DNA of 39,782 nucleotides from JAISDD01 sp031553935 (GTDB lineage: Bacteria; Bacillota; Syntrophomonadia; Syntrophomonadales; Syntrophomonadaceae). The DNA lies in contig JAVBKS010000060.1 of the NCBI GenBank assembly GCA_031553935.1, positions 1-39,782 of the forward strand, written 5' to 3'. Position numbers and translations under genes: made by a program. The notes below the pieces were generated by a model. The model saw nothing but the letters and a program-made list of their open reading frames with translations, did no database searches and had not been told where the DNA came from. Below are positions 23,988 through 32,496 of the stretch, one piece after another. Numbering within the stretch: the first letter of the stretch is position 1; each line of letters starts with the position of its first letter.

Positions 23988-25028
23988 ATGAAGATAGGTG
24001 TTTTACTAAGCGGAGGGGTTGACAGTACAGTAGCCGCTTATTTACTTAAAAAGCAAGGCCACGATTTACTCGCTTTTACGATGGTAAACCATGAAGTTAA
24101 TCCTTGGCAAAAAGCAGCTCTGGCAGCGGAACAATTAGGTATTGAGCATATAAGGGTTGATTTAGCTGACCAGTTTCAAACTCAGGTTATCGATTATTTT
24201 TGCTCTACTTACGAAAATGGTCAAACCCCGAATCCTTGCACAGTTTGCAATAAAACCATAAAATTTGGAGCCTTGATGAAGCAGGCGCTAACTTATGGCT
24301 GTGAAAAAATTGCCACTGGACACTATTGCCGCATTGGCTTTTATGAGAATGCTAAACACTGCTTGTTAATGAAGGGCATAGACAAAAGTAAAGATCAATC
24401 ATACTTTCTTTATGATCTTACTCAGCATCAATTACAGCACATAATTTTCCCCTTGGGAGAATTACTGAAGGAAGACGTTAAGGCTCTTGCTAAGGAACTT
24501 GAATTTCAAGCTGCCGGTGATAACGAGAGTCAGGAAATATGTTTCATTCCCAATGATTATCGCGAGTTTCTCAAAGGAAAAGTAAATGACAGACCGGGAC
24601 CAATTTGTGATGAAGCCGGAAAGATATTGGGAGAGCACCGGGGTTTAAGCGGATACACTATCGGGCAGAGGAAGGGTCTGGGAATAAGCTGGGCTCATCC
24701 CTTATATGTTGTGGCCCTAAGAACTAAGGATAATACATTAGTGGTAGGAAGTGAGCAAGAACTATATCATGACAGCCTGCTGGCTGACCAGTGCAATTTT
24801 ATTCCCTTTCCGGAACTTACCAGTAAGATTAGAGTTAAGGCCAAGATCAGATATCGAACTCCCGAAGCTGAGGCAACCCTTTGGCCCCATGAAAATGGAC
24901 AATTGCAAGTAGTTTTTGATAAGCCCCAGAGGGCTATTACGAGTGGGCAGGCAGTGGTATTTTATCAGGACGAAATTCTTATCGGCGGGGGTAAAATTAT
25001 TTCCTATGCTCGAAATCCCCACCGATAA
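23988..25028 (+). CDS. mnmA: tRNA-specific 2-thiouridylase MnmA
   Basis: Makes the 2-thio group of U34 in Lys, Glu and Gln tRNAs. The PP-loop is VLLSGGVDSTVAAYLL, the two catalytic cysteines are in QTPNPCTVCNKTIKFG and ESQEICFIP, and the tRNA-binding parts ATGHYCRI, GIDKSKDQSYFLY and GYTIGQRKGLGI are present. At 346 aa it is slightly short because the insert normally following the first strand is missing (AFTMVNHEVN leads straight on). The gene stands alone. Confidence 0.93.
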   Translation: MKIGVLLSGGVDSTVAAYLLKKQGHDLLAFTMVNHEVNPWQKAALAAEQLGIEHIRVDLADQFQTQVIDYFCSTYENGQTPNPCTVCNKTIKFGALMKQALTYGCEKIATGHYCRIGFYENAKHCLLMKGIDKSKDQSYFLYDLTQHQLQHIIFPLGELLKEDVKALAKELEFQAAGDNESQEICFIPNDYREFLKGKVNDRPGPICDEAGKILGEHRGLSGYTIGQRKGLGISWAHPLYVVALRTKDNTLVVGSEQELYHDSLLADQCNFIPFPELTSKIRVKAKIRYRTPEAEATLWPHENGQLQVVFDKPQRAITSGQAVVFYQDEILIGGGKIISYARNPHR

Positions 25029-25043
25029 AGTGGAAACTCATGG

Positions 25044-25049
25044 TATAAT
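25044..25049 (+). promoter_or_regulatory. Extended -10 promoter of the toxin-like gene
   Basis: TGGTATAAT contains a perfect TATAAT with the TG of an extended -10 element, 62 bp before the small ORF. No clear -35 is needed for this promoter type. Confidence 0.5.
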
Positions 25050-25080
25050 CCGATTACAGCATGAAGCGCAAGGGTGGTAG

Positions 25081-25108
25081 GCTTAGCCCCTATGAAAGGG
25101 GGTGAAGC
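25081..25108 (+). other. Hairpin hiding the ribosome site of the toxin-like gene
   Basis: GCTT-CCCC (25081-25090) pairs with GGGG-AAGC (25098-25108). The second arm contains the ribosome site GGGGGTG, 6-8 nt before ATG 25111, so translation should be blocked until the structure opens. This is typical of type I toxin mRNAs. Confidence 0.55.
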
Positions 25109-25110
25109 TT

Positions 25111-25194
25111 ATGAGCATTTTTGAATCGTTATCTTTAATGATAGCCTTCGGAATTCTCATTATTTCGATCCTGAAGTTCAGGGAAAAGAAATAA
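25111..25194 (+). CDS. Putative holin-like (type I) toxin, 27 aa
   Basis: A 27-aa peptide with one membrane helix (SLSLMIAFGILIISIL) and a charged end (KFREKK), very similar in form to the putative holin-like toxin family of Firmicutes (start MSIFESL, short helix, lysine-rich tail). Such peptides insert in the membrane and are controlled by an antisense RNA. The strong promoter, hidden ribosome site and long structured 3' region all fit. No antitoxin protein gene is nearby. Too small for ordinary gene callers. Confidence 0.7.
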   Translation: MSIFESLSLMIAFGILIISILKFREKK

Positions 25195-25305
25195 CCGCCC
25201 CGTTTTGCTAAGGTAAGCGGTTATCTCAAAAAAACCTGCGAGCCTACCGCCTTTAAAGCGGTCTTGCTGTTAGGGAAGGTTGCCGCCTTCCCTATTAATT
25301 TTATG
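25191..25305 (+). terminator. Structured 3' region of the toxin transcript with terminator
   Basis: Three hairpins follow one another: ATAACCGC/GCGGTTAT (25191-25224), ACCGC/GCGGT (25246-25262) and GGGAAGG/CCTTCCC (25273-25292), the last followed by TATTAATTTTAT. On the opposite strand the first hairpin precedes... a seven-T run (25228-25234 complement lies before it), so an antisense RNA may be encoded here, but no promoter for it could be fixed. Confidence 0.45.
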
Positions 25306-25462
25306 CCTATATTTTAAATTATTATTCCACCTTTGTCTAGAAACATGTGCTTCTGATAAAGTTTTAGGATTTTGCCGGGCGAGTGTACTCCCTCTTGACA
25401 ATCAGTATTTATTTATTAGATTGTGGGAATATTATCCCAAGACTTTTTTTAGGGGGATGACA

Positions 25463-25921
25463 TTGCGTTTACAAAGTCTCAATAAACTGCCGGTTTTTTA
25501 TTTGCCCTCAGCCAGCATCGTAGGTGAGGTGCTGCGGCCGGTTATGGGCGATGATTTTCAAATAGTCTATATGGTGATAGATTTGTTCGGGCAAGGAACG
25601 AATATGATTGCGGCCGATGATTTTAAATTGTCTGGCGAAGCTTTGCTTTTTACGGACCGGGATGTGATTAAATCATATAATTATGGGGTAGAATCTACCA
25701 TATACGAGCTTAAAATCGGCGACCTGGTATTTGATATCAATGGCAAAGAATTAGGATGGGTCAGTGATTTTTTGCTTGACCCGAAGAATAAGAAGGTGTG
25801 GGGAATCGAAGTGACAGATGGCATTTTGCGAGATTTGTGGGGAGGAAGAAAAAAAGTGCCGCTTAATACTTTGAAATGGCCAAGCAAGTCAAGTGTGCTT
25901 ATTGAAACGGAAAGAAGGTAA
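25463..25921 (+). CDS. PRC-barrel domain protein
   Basis: A 152-aa protein with two related halves: residues about 1-70 (LNKLPVFYLPSASIVGEVLRP) and a clearer PRC-barrel (KIGDLVFDINGKELGWVSDFLLDPKNKKVWGIEV, given here only as a region at about 78-115). PRC-barrels occur in RimM and in photosynthetic and sporulation proteins and mediate binding. I choose TTG 25463, six bases after AGGGGG; an ATG at 25457 touches the ribosome site and is less likely. It overlaps nothing and is followed 4 nt later by a zinc-ribbon gene. Confidence 0.75.
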   Translation: MRLQSLNKLPVFYLPSASIVGEVLRPVMGDDFQIVYMVIDLFGQGTNMIAADDFKLSGEALLFTDRDVIKSYNYGVESTIYELKIGDLVFDINGKELGWVSDFLLDPKNKKVWGIEVTDGILRDLWGGRKKVPLNTLKWPSKSSVLIETERR

Positions 25922-25925
25922 TAAT

Positions 25926-26105
25926 ATGACATTGCGTTGCCCAAGTTGCAGAAGTATACAGGTTGGAAAAGTGGGAACTGACCAGTATTATTGCTGGAAT
26001 TGCTTTATCGAGTTTAATAATAATAAAGGACGGGTTAGCCTTTATGAAGTTGCCGAGGATGGAACCTTGCTGAATATGTCGGAAAACCCGGATATAATTA
26101 GCTAG
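25926..26105 (+). CDS. Small zinc-ribbon protein (59 aa)
   Basis: A zinc ribbon with ligand pairs LRCPSCRS (near residue 4-7) and YYCWNCFIEF (near 23-26), followed by an acidic tail. Start ATG 25926 is preceded by GAAGG. It lies between the PRC-barrel protein and a small basic protein with very short gaps, so the group is probably an operon leading to the AI-2E-family transporter. Function unknown. Confidence 0.75.
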   Translation: MTLRCPSCRSIQVGKVGTDQYYCWNCFIEFNNNKGRVSLYEVAEDGTLLNMSENPDIIS

Positions 26106-26113
26106 GAGAAATT

Positions 26114-26281
26114 ATGAAAACTGCAATGGCATTTATAAAAGGTTTGGTTTTAGGCAGTCTTTGGCGGCATAAGAAACTGCGCCGCAAAATGCTTAGAAAG
26201 ATAAACTATCCTCGCTTGCTAAAGACGATTTTTAACAAGTCATATCGATCATATATTAATGTGAAGAGAAGAGCACGGTAA
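26114..26281 (+). CDS. Small basic protein (55 aa)
   Basis: Very rich in Lys and Arg (WRHKKLRRKMLRK in the middle, NVKRRAR at the end) after a short hydrophobic start (MAFIKGLVLGSLW). AGGAGAA precedes the ATG at proper distance, and the TAA stop shares its last base with the next ATG (TAATG), a sign of translational coupling. It may bind membrane or nucleic acid. No family recognised. Confidence 0.65.
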   Translation: MKTAMAFIKGLVLGSLWRHKKLRRKMLRKINYPRLLKTIFNKSYRSYINVKRRAR

Positions 26282-27330
26282 TGCAGAATATACTATGGGA
26301 AAGAGCGCGTCATTTAGTATTGATTATGGTACTATTTGTATGCGCATATTTTTTTTATTTGTTAAGGGAAATCGCATACAGTGTAATGGCCGGTGCGGTT
26401 TTTGCATTCATATGCTTTAGGCCGGTCAAATATCTGGAAAGCAAGGGCATAAACCGCAGTCTAGCCATCGTGATTATTTATTTATTCCTGGTCGGGATGA
26501 TTTGTTTGGGTTTTTATGCGGCAATTCCAGTTTTACAAAATGAATTAAAAGATTTTGGGGCCGCTATCCCCGAATATGCTAATCAACTGCAGAACTGGTC
26601 ACAGAAGTTAGAAAAATTAGCGGCTTCAAAACACTGGGAAGAAATCGTGAGCTCTAACATAACCAATATCGAAGCGTCCCTGGTGCAGCATATTCAGAGT
26701 TTTATTCAGAGCCTCATTAACATTTTCAGCCGCCTCATAATAATAGTCTTTGCTCCCATTCTAGCCTTCTATATTATGAGAGACTGGGAGATGATTCGTG
26801 CTGTATTTATGAAGCTCTTCTCACCGGTTATGCAGCGCAAAGTCGAGAATTTAATGGGGATTATCGATCGGATACTAATCGACTATGTCCAAGGGTACTT
26901 GGTTTTGAGCTTATTAATCGGGGTACTTACCGGTTTGGTTGCAGCCTTGCTGGGAGTAAAATACCCTTTGCTCATTGGCATAATCATTGCCATAGGGGAG
27001 CTGTTTCCCTACTTCGGAATAATCTTAAGCTCGATTCCTATTATTGCCCTGGCGTTATCTGAATCTTTAGAACTGGGGCTATATATGGGTCTTGCCATCC
27101 TTATTATCCAGCAGCTAGAAAGTAATGTTATCAGTCCGAAAATCATGGGGGATAGATTGGGGCTTAATTCATTGGTAATCGTGCTGGCATTGCTGGCCGG
27201 CGGAGAATTATTCGGCATTTGGGGACTGATAATCGCAGTTCCGACGACTGCTATCCTGAAAGTCTTAATCGCAATGTCATGGCAGAAATGGCTTGCAATT
27301 AACAGTGTTACGAGTAAAACGTTGACATGA
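26281..27330 (+). CDS. AI-2E family transporter (UPF0118/PerM-like)
   Basis: A 349-aa membrane protein with about eight helices and the family's long soluble segment after helix 3 (residues about 85-145). The conserved APILAFYIMRDW, FGIILSSIPII and VISPKIMGDRLGLN blocks are present. Members export autoinducer-2, amino acids or ions; the substrate cannot be told from sequence. In many Clostridia this gene stands just upstream of alaS, as here (4-nt overlap with the longest alaS frame, 68 nt before its likely start). Confidence 0.9.
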   Translation: MQNILWERARHLVLIMVLFVCAYFFYLLREIAYSVMAGAVFAFICFRPVKYLESKGINRSLAIVIIYLFLVGMICLGFYAAIPVLQNELKDFGAAIPEYANQLQNWSQKLEKLAASKHWEEIVSSNITNIEASLVQHIQSFIQSLINIFSRLIIIVFAPILAFYIMRDWEMIRAVFMKLFSPVMQRKVENLMGIIDRILIDYVQGYLVLSLLIGVLTGLVAALLGVKYPLLIGIIIAIGELFPYFGIILSSIPIIALALSESLELGLYMGLAILIIQQLESNVISPKIMGDRLGLNSLVIVLALLAGGELFGIWGLIIAVPTTAILKVLIAMSWQKWLAINSVTSKTLT

Positions 27331-27398
27331 TTGCGCTTTTAAACGAAAATAAAGTAGTTAAATATAGAAGAAATGCATTGTTAAGGGAGGCTCTTTTT

Positions 27399-30035
27399 GT
27401 GTGGACTAGTAGCGAGATTAGAAAAACGTTCTTAGATTATTTTGCTTCTTTCCAGCATGAAATAGTTGATAGTTCATCTCTAGTTCCTATTGATGACCCG
27501 ACACTTTTGTTCGCAAATGCTGGTATGAATCAATTTAAGAATACCTTTATCGGAATTGAAAAAAGACCTTATGTACGTGCTGCAACTTCACAAAAATGTG
27601 TTCGAGCCGGTGGAAAGCATAATGATTTAGATACAGTTGGAAAGACGGCAAGGCATCATACATTTTTCGAAATGTTGGGTAATTTTTCTTTTGGTGATTA
27701 TTTTAAGCCTGATGCAATAACCCTTGCTTGGAATTTCTTGACCGAAAAAATTGGTTTGCCGAAAGAGCGTATATGGATAACTATATACCAAGATGATGAT
27801 GAAGCTAAGGAACTTTGGCTCAAGAATTCCGATGTTCCAGAGAATAGAATTGTTCGCCTGGGAGAAAAAGATAATTTTTGGAGTATGGGTGAAACCGGGC
27901 CTTGCGGACCATGCAGCGAAATCTTATTCGACCGGGGTCCTGAGTTTTCGTGCGGGGATCAGTGCGGAATCGGATTATGTGAATGCGATCGTTATCTAGA
28001 GATATGGAACCTGGTATTCATGCAGTATGATAAAAACTCAGATGGTGAGCTGATACCTTTGCCGCGTCCTAGTATTGATACCGGGATGGGCCTCGAAAGG
28101 CTGGCCTCGATTTTGCAGGATGTTCCAACCAATTTCGATACCGATTTATTCAAACCAATTATTGCTTCTATCGAAAAGATGACCGGCAAGGTATATAAAA
28201 GCGGAGAAGAGGGATTTCCTTTTCGAGTGATTGCTGATCACAGCCGAGCTTGCACTTTCTTGATTGCCGATGGTGTTCTGCCAAGCAATGAAGGGCGCGG
28301 CTATGTATTGCGCCGAATTTTGCGCCGGGCAGTTCGTTTTGGAAAAATACTTGGCTTAAATGAGCCCTTTTTATATAAAAATGTGGCAGTAGTTAGTAAT
28401 ATAATGCAGGATGCTTATCCTTATCTAATTGAGCGCCAAAGTTTTGTGGAACAAGTTATTAAACTTGAAGAAGAAAGATTTTTTGTGACTCTTAATGAAG
28501 GCATGAAAAAATTAGAAGAAATTATTGCAAGATCTCTGGCTAAAGACAATAAGACTATTGAAGCTAGTGATGCTTTTATGCTTTATGATACTTACGGCTT
28601 TCCCTTGGACTTAACTGAGGATGCGGCGCTTGAAAACAGTCTTTTAGTAGATAAAGACGGTTTCACGTCTTTAATGGAAGAACAGCGCGAGCGGGGGCGC
28701 AAAGCTCGTGAGATGGATTCATATTTAGGTTCAGAGCTTGGCATTATTAATAATTTGGAAGGTATTCCGGATACGGTATTTGCCGGTTATGAAAATATTA
28801 AAACGACAGCAGGTGTGAAGGCAATTCTTATTGTCGATGATAGAGTCGATAGTGCTGCAGATACTTCCTGCATACTCGTAACCGATCGTACAGTTTTTTA
28901 CGCTGAAAGCGGAGGCCAAATAGCTGATCAAGGCCGTATAGAGACAAAGACAGGCAAATTTACCGTTAAAGACGTCCGTAAAGTGTCGAAATGGTATTTG
29001 CACTCCGGAGAGCTGACAGGAAATATCAAAGTAGGCGACACAGTAGAAATGGCCGTTGATTCCCAGCTGCGTTTAGATACCGAACGCAACCATACGGCAA
29101 CCCACTTGCTTCATCGCGCTTTGCAGACCGTGGTGGGGTCACATGCGCAGCAAAAAGGATCTCTGGTGGAGCCAGGCAGGTTACGTTTTGACTTTGCTCA
29201 TTTGGCTCCATTGAACAAAGATGAACAGGAAGAAATCGAAAAGAGAGTCAATGCTGCCATTTGGGATAATTATGCAATAATGACCAAGGAAATGAGCTTA
29301 AAGGATGCCAAGCAAATCGGTGCTGAAGCACTCTTTGGCGAAAAGTACGGAGAGCATGTTAGAGTCGTTATTATTGGCGAATACAGCAAAGAGTTATGTG
29401 GCGGAACCCATGTATTAAATACCGGCCAAATTGGAATTTTCAAAATAGTTTCTGAAGGCAGTATAGGTTCAGGGCTTCGACGTATTGAGGCAATTACCGG
29501 TAGGGCTGCCCTAGACTACGTTAATCAGAACGAAGAGGATCTTAAAAATGCTGCGGGGATTTTAAGAATTACGCCTCGGGAAGTACCCAAAAGGATAATG
29601 GCTTTAACCGCGGCGTTAAAAGAAAAGGACAAGGAAATCGAACAACTTCAAGATAAAATGAATAGTGCGGCGCAGCAAGACCTAACATCTGCAGCGCAAA
29701 ACATAGGTGGTGCTGCTGTGCTGATCGAAGCAGTTAGTGCAACCGATGCCAATAGTCTGCGCTTAAGTGCCGAGAGAATAAAAGACAAATTCCCGAGTGC
29801 AGTAGTGATTTTAGCTGCTCCCATCAATGATAAAGTGGCAATAGTATGCTTCGTAAGCAAAGACTTAATTGCCAAAGGACTTCATGCTGGTGAACTAGTC
29901 AGCAGTATTGCCAAAATAACCGGAGGCGGTGGGGGCGGACGCCCAGATATGGCGCAAGCCGGAGGGAAAGACCAGACAAAAATTGCAGAAGCTTTAGAAC
30001 AAGCAAAAAGAATTATCGAGAATTTACTATCCTAA
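27399..30035 (+). CDS. alaS: Alanyl-tRNA synthetase
   Basis: Charges tRNA-Ala. The 878-aa protein has all domains: class II catalytic core (FANAGMNQFKN, TARHHTFFEMLGNFSFGDY, GPCGPCSEI), tRNA-recognition domain, editing domain (NHTATHLLHRAL and the zinc-binding CGGTH) and the C-terminal C-Ala/DHHA1 domain (GGGGGGRPDMAQAGG). I start at GTG 27399 because AAGGGAGG (27383-27390) precedes it and WTSSEIRKTFL is the usual N-terminus; an upstream ATG at 27327 would add 24 uncommon residues. No T-box leader is seen. Confidence 0.97.
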   Translation: MWTSSEIRKTFLDYFASFQHEIVDSSSLVPIDDPTLLFANAGMNQFKNTFIGIEKRPYVRAATSQKCVRAGGKHNDLDTVGKTARHHTFFEMLGNFSFGDYFKPDAITLAWNFLTEKIGLPKERIWITIYQDDDEAKELWLKNSDVPENRIVRLGEKDNFWSMGETGPCGPCSEILFDRGPEFSCGDQCGIGLCECDRYLEIWNLVFMQYDKNSDGELIPLPRPSIDTGMGLERLASILQDVPTNFDTDLFKPIIASIEKMTGKVYKSGEEGFPFRVIADHSRACTFLIADGVLPSNEGRGYVLRRILRRAVRFGKILGLNEPFLYKNVAVVSNIMQDAYPYLIERQSFVEQVIKLEEERFFVTLNEGMKKLEEIIARSLAKDNKTIEASDAFMLYDTYGFPLDLTEDAALENSLLVDKDGFTSLMEEQRERGRKAREMDSYLGSELGIINNLEGIPDTVFAGYENIKTTAGVKAILIVDDRVDSAADTSCILVTDRTVFYAESGGQIADQGRIETKTGKFTVKDVRKVSKWYLHSGELTGNIKVGDTVEMAVDSQLRLDTERNHTATHLLHRALQTVVGSHAQQKGSLVEPGRLRFDFAHLAPLNKDEQEEIEKRVNAAIWDNYAIMTKEMSLKDAKQIGAEALFGEKYGEHVRVVIIGEYSKELCGGTHVLNTGQIGIFKIVSEGSIGSGLRRIEAITGRAALDYVNQNEEDLKNAAGILRITPREVPKRIMALTAALKEKDKEIEQLQDKMNSAAQQDLTSAAQNIGGAAVLIEAVSATDANSLRLSAERIKDKFPSAVVILAAPINDKVAIVCFVSKDLIAKGLHAGELVSSIAKITGGGGGGRPDMAQAGGKDQTKIAEALEQAKRIIENLLS

Positions 30036-30088
30036 AGAGGATTTAGCCTGGTTCTGCCGAAGACTTTCAAAGGAGAGAAGGTGTTACT

Positions 30089-30349
30089 ATGTCTAATAAT
30101 TTAGATAATACCGTAAGCTTTAGTCTCGTTAAGGACGGAGAGGAAAAAGTGCGTGCGGTTTTGCAAATGGTTTATCGATCTTTGGAAGAAAAGGGTTACA
30201 ATCCGATAAACCAGTTGATTGGTTATATGATTTCAGGTGATCCTGCCTATATTACCAGTCACAATAATGCTCGCAGTATTATCGGCAAAATTGATCGCGA
30301 TGAGATCCTGGAAAATCTCTTGCGCAGCTTTTTGCAGCAGAATTCTTAA
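30089..30349 (+). CDS. ireB: IreB family regulatory phosphoprotein
   Basis: An 86-aa protein of the IreB (DUF965) family, a substrate of the PASTA kinase IreK in Enterococcus linked to cell-wall stress. The block KGYNPINQLIGYMISGDPAYITSHNNAR is diagnostic (here given as residues about 36-63), and the N-terminal threonine region (DNTVSF) holds the known phosphosites. AGGAGAGAAGG precedes the ATG. Its place between alaS and ruvX is standard in Firmicutes. Confidence 0.95.
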   Translation: MSNNLDNTVSFSLVKDGEEKVRAVLQMVYRSLEEKGYNPINQLIGYMISGDPAYITSHNNARSIIGKIDRDEILENLLRSFLQQNS

Positions 30350-30403
30350 TTACGTGATATCGATTCGTATTTTTAATACCTGTAATTCGTTAGGATACTT
30401 TAA

Positions 30404-30841
30404 ATGAGAATAATGGCATTAGATGTCGGCGAAAAACGAATAGGGATAGCAGTAAGTGACCCTATGGGCTGGACGGCTCAAGGACATTCGGTTTTAGAAC
30501 GTAAGGGCTTAAAAAAAGATATTGCTAACATTAAGTCCATCTTTAAAGAATATGATGATCTTGAAGAGATTGTAGTTGGAATGCCCTTAAATATGGATGG
30601 AAGCAAGGGTGTAGCGGCGGAATCAATGGAGCAATTCATTGCTGACTTAGCAGGTAGCATAGAAATCCCTGTTTCAAGCTGGGATGAAAGGCTAACTACT
30701 GTCAGTGCTGAAAGAGTGCTTATTGATGCTGATTTATCCAGGAAAAAAAGAAAAAAGGTAATCGATAAAGTAGCAGCTATATATATTTTGCAGTCATATT
30801 TAGATAGGAAGAATTATAGGTTGAAAGAGGTGAAAGAATGA
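30404..30841 (+). CDS. ruvX: Holliday junction resolvase RuvX / pre-16S rRNA nuclease YqgF
   Basis: A 145-aa RNase H-fold nuclease. It starts MRIMALDVGEKRIGIAVSDP with the catalytic Asp, followed by IVVGMPLNMDGS and the active-site Glu/Asp of SSWDERLTTVSAE and DKVAAIYILQSYLD. It overlaps the next gene by 4 nt (ATGA). In other bacteria the enzyme processes 16S rRNA 5' ends. Confidence 0.95.
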   Translation: MRIMALDVGEKRIGIAVSDPMGWTAQGHSVLERKGLKKDIANIKSIFKEYDDLEEIVVGMPLNMDGSKGVAAESMEQFIADLAGSIEIPVSSWDERLTTVSAERVLIDADLSRKKRKKVIDKVAAIYILQSYLDRKNYRLKEVKE

Positions 30842-31134
30842 GCAACGAAGAGTTTTTTGACGATGAGCTGCCGATAATCGTTTTGGTTGACGAAGAAGGT
30901 TTGGAACATGAATTTGAATTGTTAGCTGAATTGGAGATTAAAGATGAGAGTTATAGGGTAGTAGCTCCATTTGCCGATGAGGAAGACGAAGACGAAGATG
31001 ACGAAATTGAGATCTATTTCTTCAAAGTCCTAGTCGATGAAGAAGGCAATGAATTCTTAGTCGATATCGATGACGACGAAGAATGGGAAATGGTAGCTGA
31101 CGCCTGGCAAGAATTAAGTGAATTTGAAGACTAA
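30838..31134 (+). CDS. DUF1292 family acidic protein
   Basis: A 98-aa, extremely acidic protein (DEEDEDEDDEIE in the centre) with the DUF1292 repeat-like blocks IIVLVDEEGLEHEFELL and VLVDEEGNEFLVDI. The family normally follows ruvX in Firmicutes. Function is unknown. The gene starts inside the ruvX end, with GAGGTGAAAG as ribosome site. Confidence 0.92.
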   Translation: MSNEEFFDDELPIIVLVDEEGLEHEFELLAELEIKDESYRVVAPFADEEDEDEDDEIEIYFFKVLVDEEGNEFLVDIDDDEEWEMVADAWQELSEFED

Positions 31135-31182
31135 ATGAAAAGATTATTCACCTAGTAAAAGTCTTCCCAAAAGAAAAAGTAG

Positions 31183-31263
31183 AAGCGTATATTTAATTGG
31201 CTGCCAAGTATAATACTGAGTGCCGATCAAAATATACGCTTATTGCTTAAGGGATCTTAAGCA
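31183..31263. repeat. Two consecutive perfect inverted repeats in the convergent gap
   Basis: AAGCGTATATTT (31183-31194) and AAATATACGCTT (31230-31241) form a 12-bp stem whose loop holds smaller repeats (GGC/GCC, AGTAT/ATACT). Directly behind, TGCTTAAG / CTTAAGCA (31244-31263) form an 8-bp stem with loop GGAT. On the minus strand a T-rich run (CTACTTTTTCTTTT) follows, so a terminator for the minus operon is possible. Confidence 0.5.
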
Positions 31264-31310
31264 TTGCAAAATAATCATGAAGTTGGATTAATTATTTTAG
31301 CAATAATCCT

Positions 31311-31988
31311 CTAGAGCAGTATTTGCAGTCCGATATCTGCAGCCAGTAAGACAATTATGATCAGAACTCCCGCAAGCTGAGGCTTATCTTTGGCGGTTAA
31401 ATGTTTATAAGAATTTTTGAAGAAACGAGAGGCAGCAATAACTCCAAGCCCGGCTACCAAACTGCTGACAATATTATCAACAACTAAGAAGCGCAGGAGC
31501 AGATCAGTACTGCTTAAAACAGAAACATCCTTTATCCACGGGGGGGCAAGCAAAGCAAGATATATGATGAACATTATTCTCCAGAGGCTGTTTGCGCTGA
31601 AGGCTAGGATGACAGAAAGATTCTTATTTACAGGAATTCTGGTTTTAATATGTAGAATGATTCTAACCACTGCATAAACGGCAAGCCCTTCTAAAACTAT
31701 CGAGATTGCCGGGTTTATCACTTTGTCGATTCGTCCTGGAAGCAACAAATCAATAAGCTTTATGGCGGCAGCAAATGCTGCTGTAAGTGGAATAGCGTGT
31801 AGTGTACCACTGTCCCTATAGGCTTTGATCAGGAAATAATAAGCAATAGGGTACCAAACTATAAAACCTAAACTAATCGGAATTAAGTGTAAGCAATAGC
31901 CGGCGGTTGACTCGATAATTCCCCAGATTGCGCCAATATTGAGTGCAGTTAACAGTGTTGCTTTGCTAGAGGTAATTTCAGGCATCAT
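31311..31988 (-). CDS. Polytopic membrane protein at the end of the molybdenum-hydroxylase operon
   Basis: About 225 aa with six predicted helices and few soluble loops. The N-terminal half (GAIWGIIESTAGYCLH, then WYPIAYYFLIKAYRDSG) looks a little like a substrate-binding (S) subunit of an ECF transporter, but I cannot name the family. ATG 31988 follows GGGAGG by 7 nt. It lies 15 nt after the iron-sulfur subunit gene, so it is likely cotranscribed with the hydroxylase and might import its substrate. Confidence 0.7.
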   Translation of the reverse strand: MMPEITSSKATLLTALNIGAIWGIIESTAGYCLHLIPISLGFIVWYPIAYYFLIKAYRDSGTLHAIPLTAAFAAAIKLIDLLLPGRIDKVINPAISIVLEGLAVYAVVRIILHIKTRIPVNKNLSVILAFSANSLWRIMFIIYLALLAPPWIKDVSVLSSTDLLLRFLVVDNIVSSLVAGLGVIAASRFFKNSYKHLTAKDKPQLAGVLIIIVLLAADIGLQILL

Positions 31989-32003
31989 TATCGTACCTCC
32001 CAA

Positions 32004-32486
32004 TTAATTATTCCCACGGTTTTCTTTAAGCAGCATTTGTACAGCATTTCCTATTTCTTCATAACTTGTACAGCGGCAAAGATTTGATTCCAGCCAGCGT
32101 TCGATTTCATATTCGTCAGCCAGCGGTTGATTAAGCAGCAATGAATGACAGACAAGCAGAAACCCTGATGTACAATACCCGCATTGAAAGGCGCGAGCAT
32201 CAATAAAAGCACTTTTTACTCTGGCATTATGATCTAACCCCTCAACAGTCAGTATTTCGCGATTCTCGGCTTCAACGGCGAGTACCAGGCATGATTTGGC
32301 AGGCTTTCCATCTAAGAGAACAGTGCAAGTACCACAGTCGCCGTTTAAGCAACCGGGCTTGGCAGCGGTTAGTCCTAGCTGATTGCGCAGCACATCAATT
32401 AATAAGTCAGCCGGGCGTACACAGACGAAGTGCTGTTCTCCGTTGACATTTAAGTTTATGATTGATATACCCTCATGTATTACCAT
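32004..32486 (-). CDS. Xanthine dehydrogenase family [2Fe-2S] subunit
   Basis: A 160-aa electron-transfer subunit with two [2Fe-2S] clusters. The ferredoxin-type cluster uses Cys46, 51, 54 and 66 (KPGCLNGDCGTCTVL), the second uses Cys102, 105, 137 and 139 (FQCGYCTSGF and NLCRCTSYEEI). All eight ligands are present. The three hydroxylase subunits lie in the order molybdenum, FAD, iron-sulfur. Confidence 0.95.
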   Translation of the reverse strand: MVIHEGISIINLNVNGEQHFVCVRPADLLIDVLRNQLGLTAAKPGCLNGDCGTCTVLLDGKPAKSCLVLAVEAENREILTVEGLDHNARVKSAFIDARAFQCGYCTSGFLLVCHSLLLNQPLADEYEIERWLESNLCRCTSYEEIGNAVQMLLKENRGNN

Positions 32487-32496
32487 GTTTTCCTTT

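Noticed and set aside
27327..27398. T-box leader or longer N-terminus for alaS
   Set aside because: The gene follows the transporter gene directly, no T-box sequence is visible, and GTG 27399 has the proper ribosome site.
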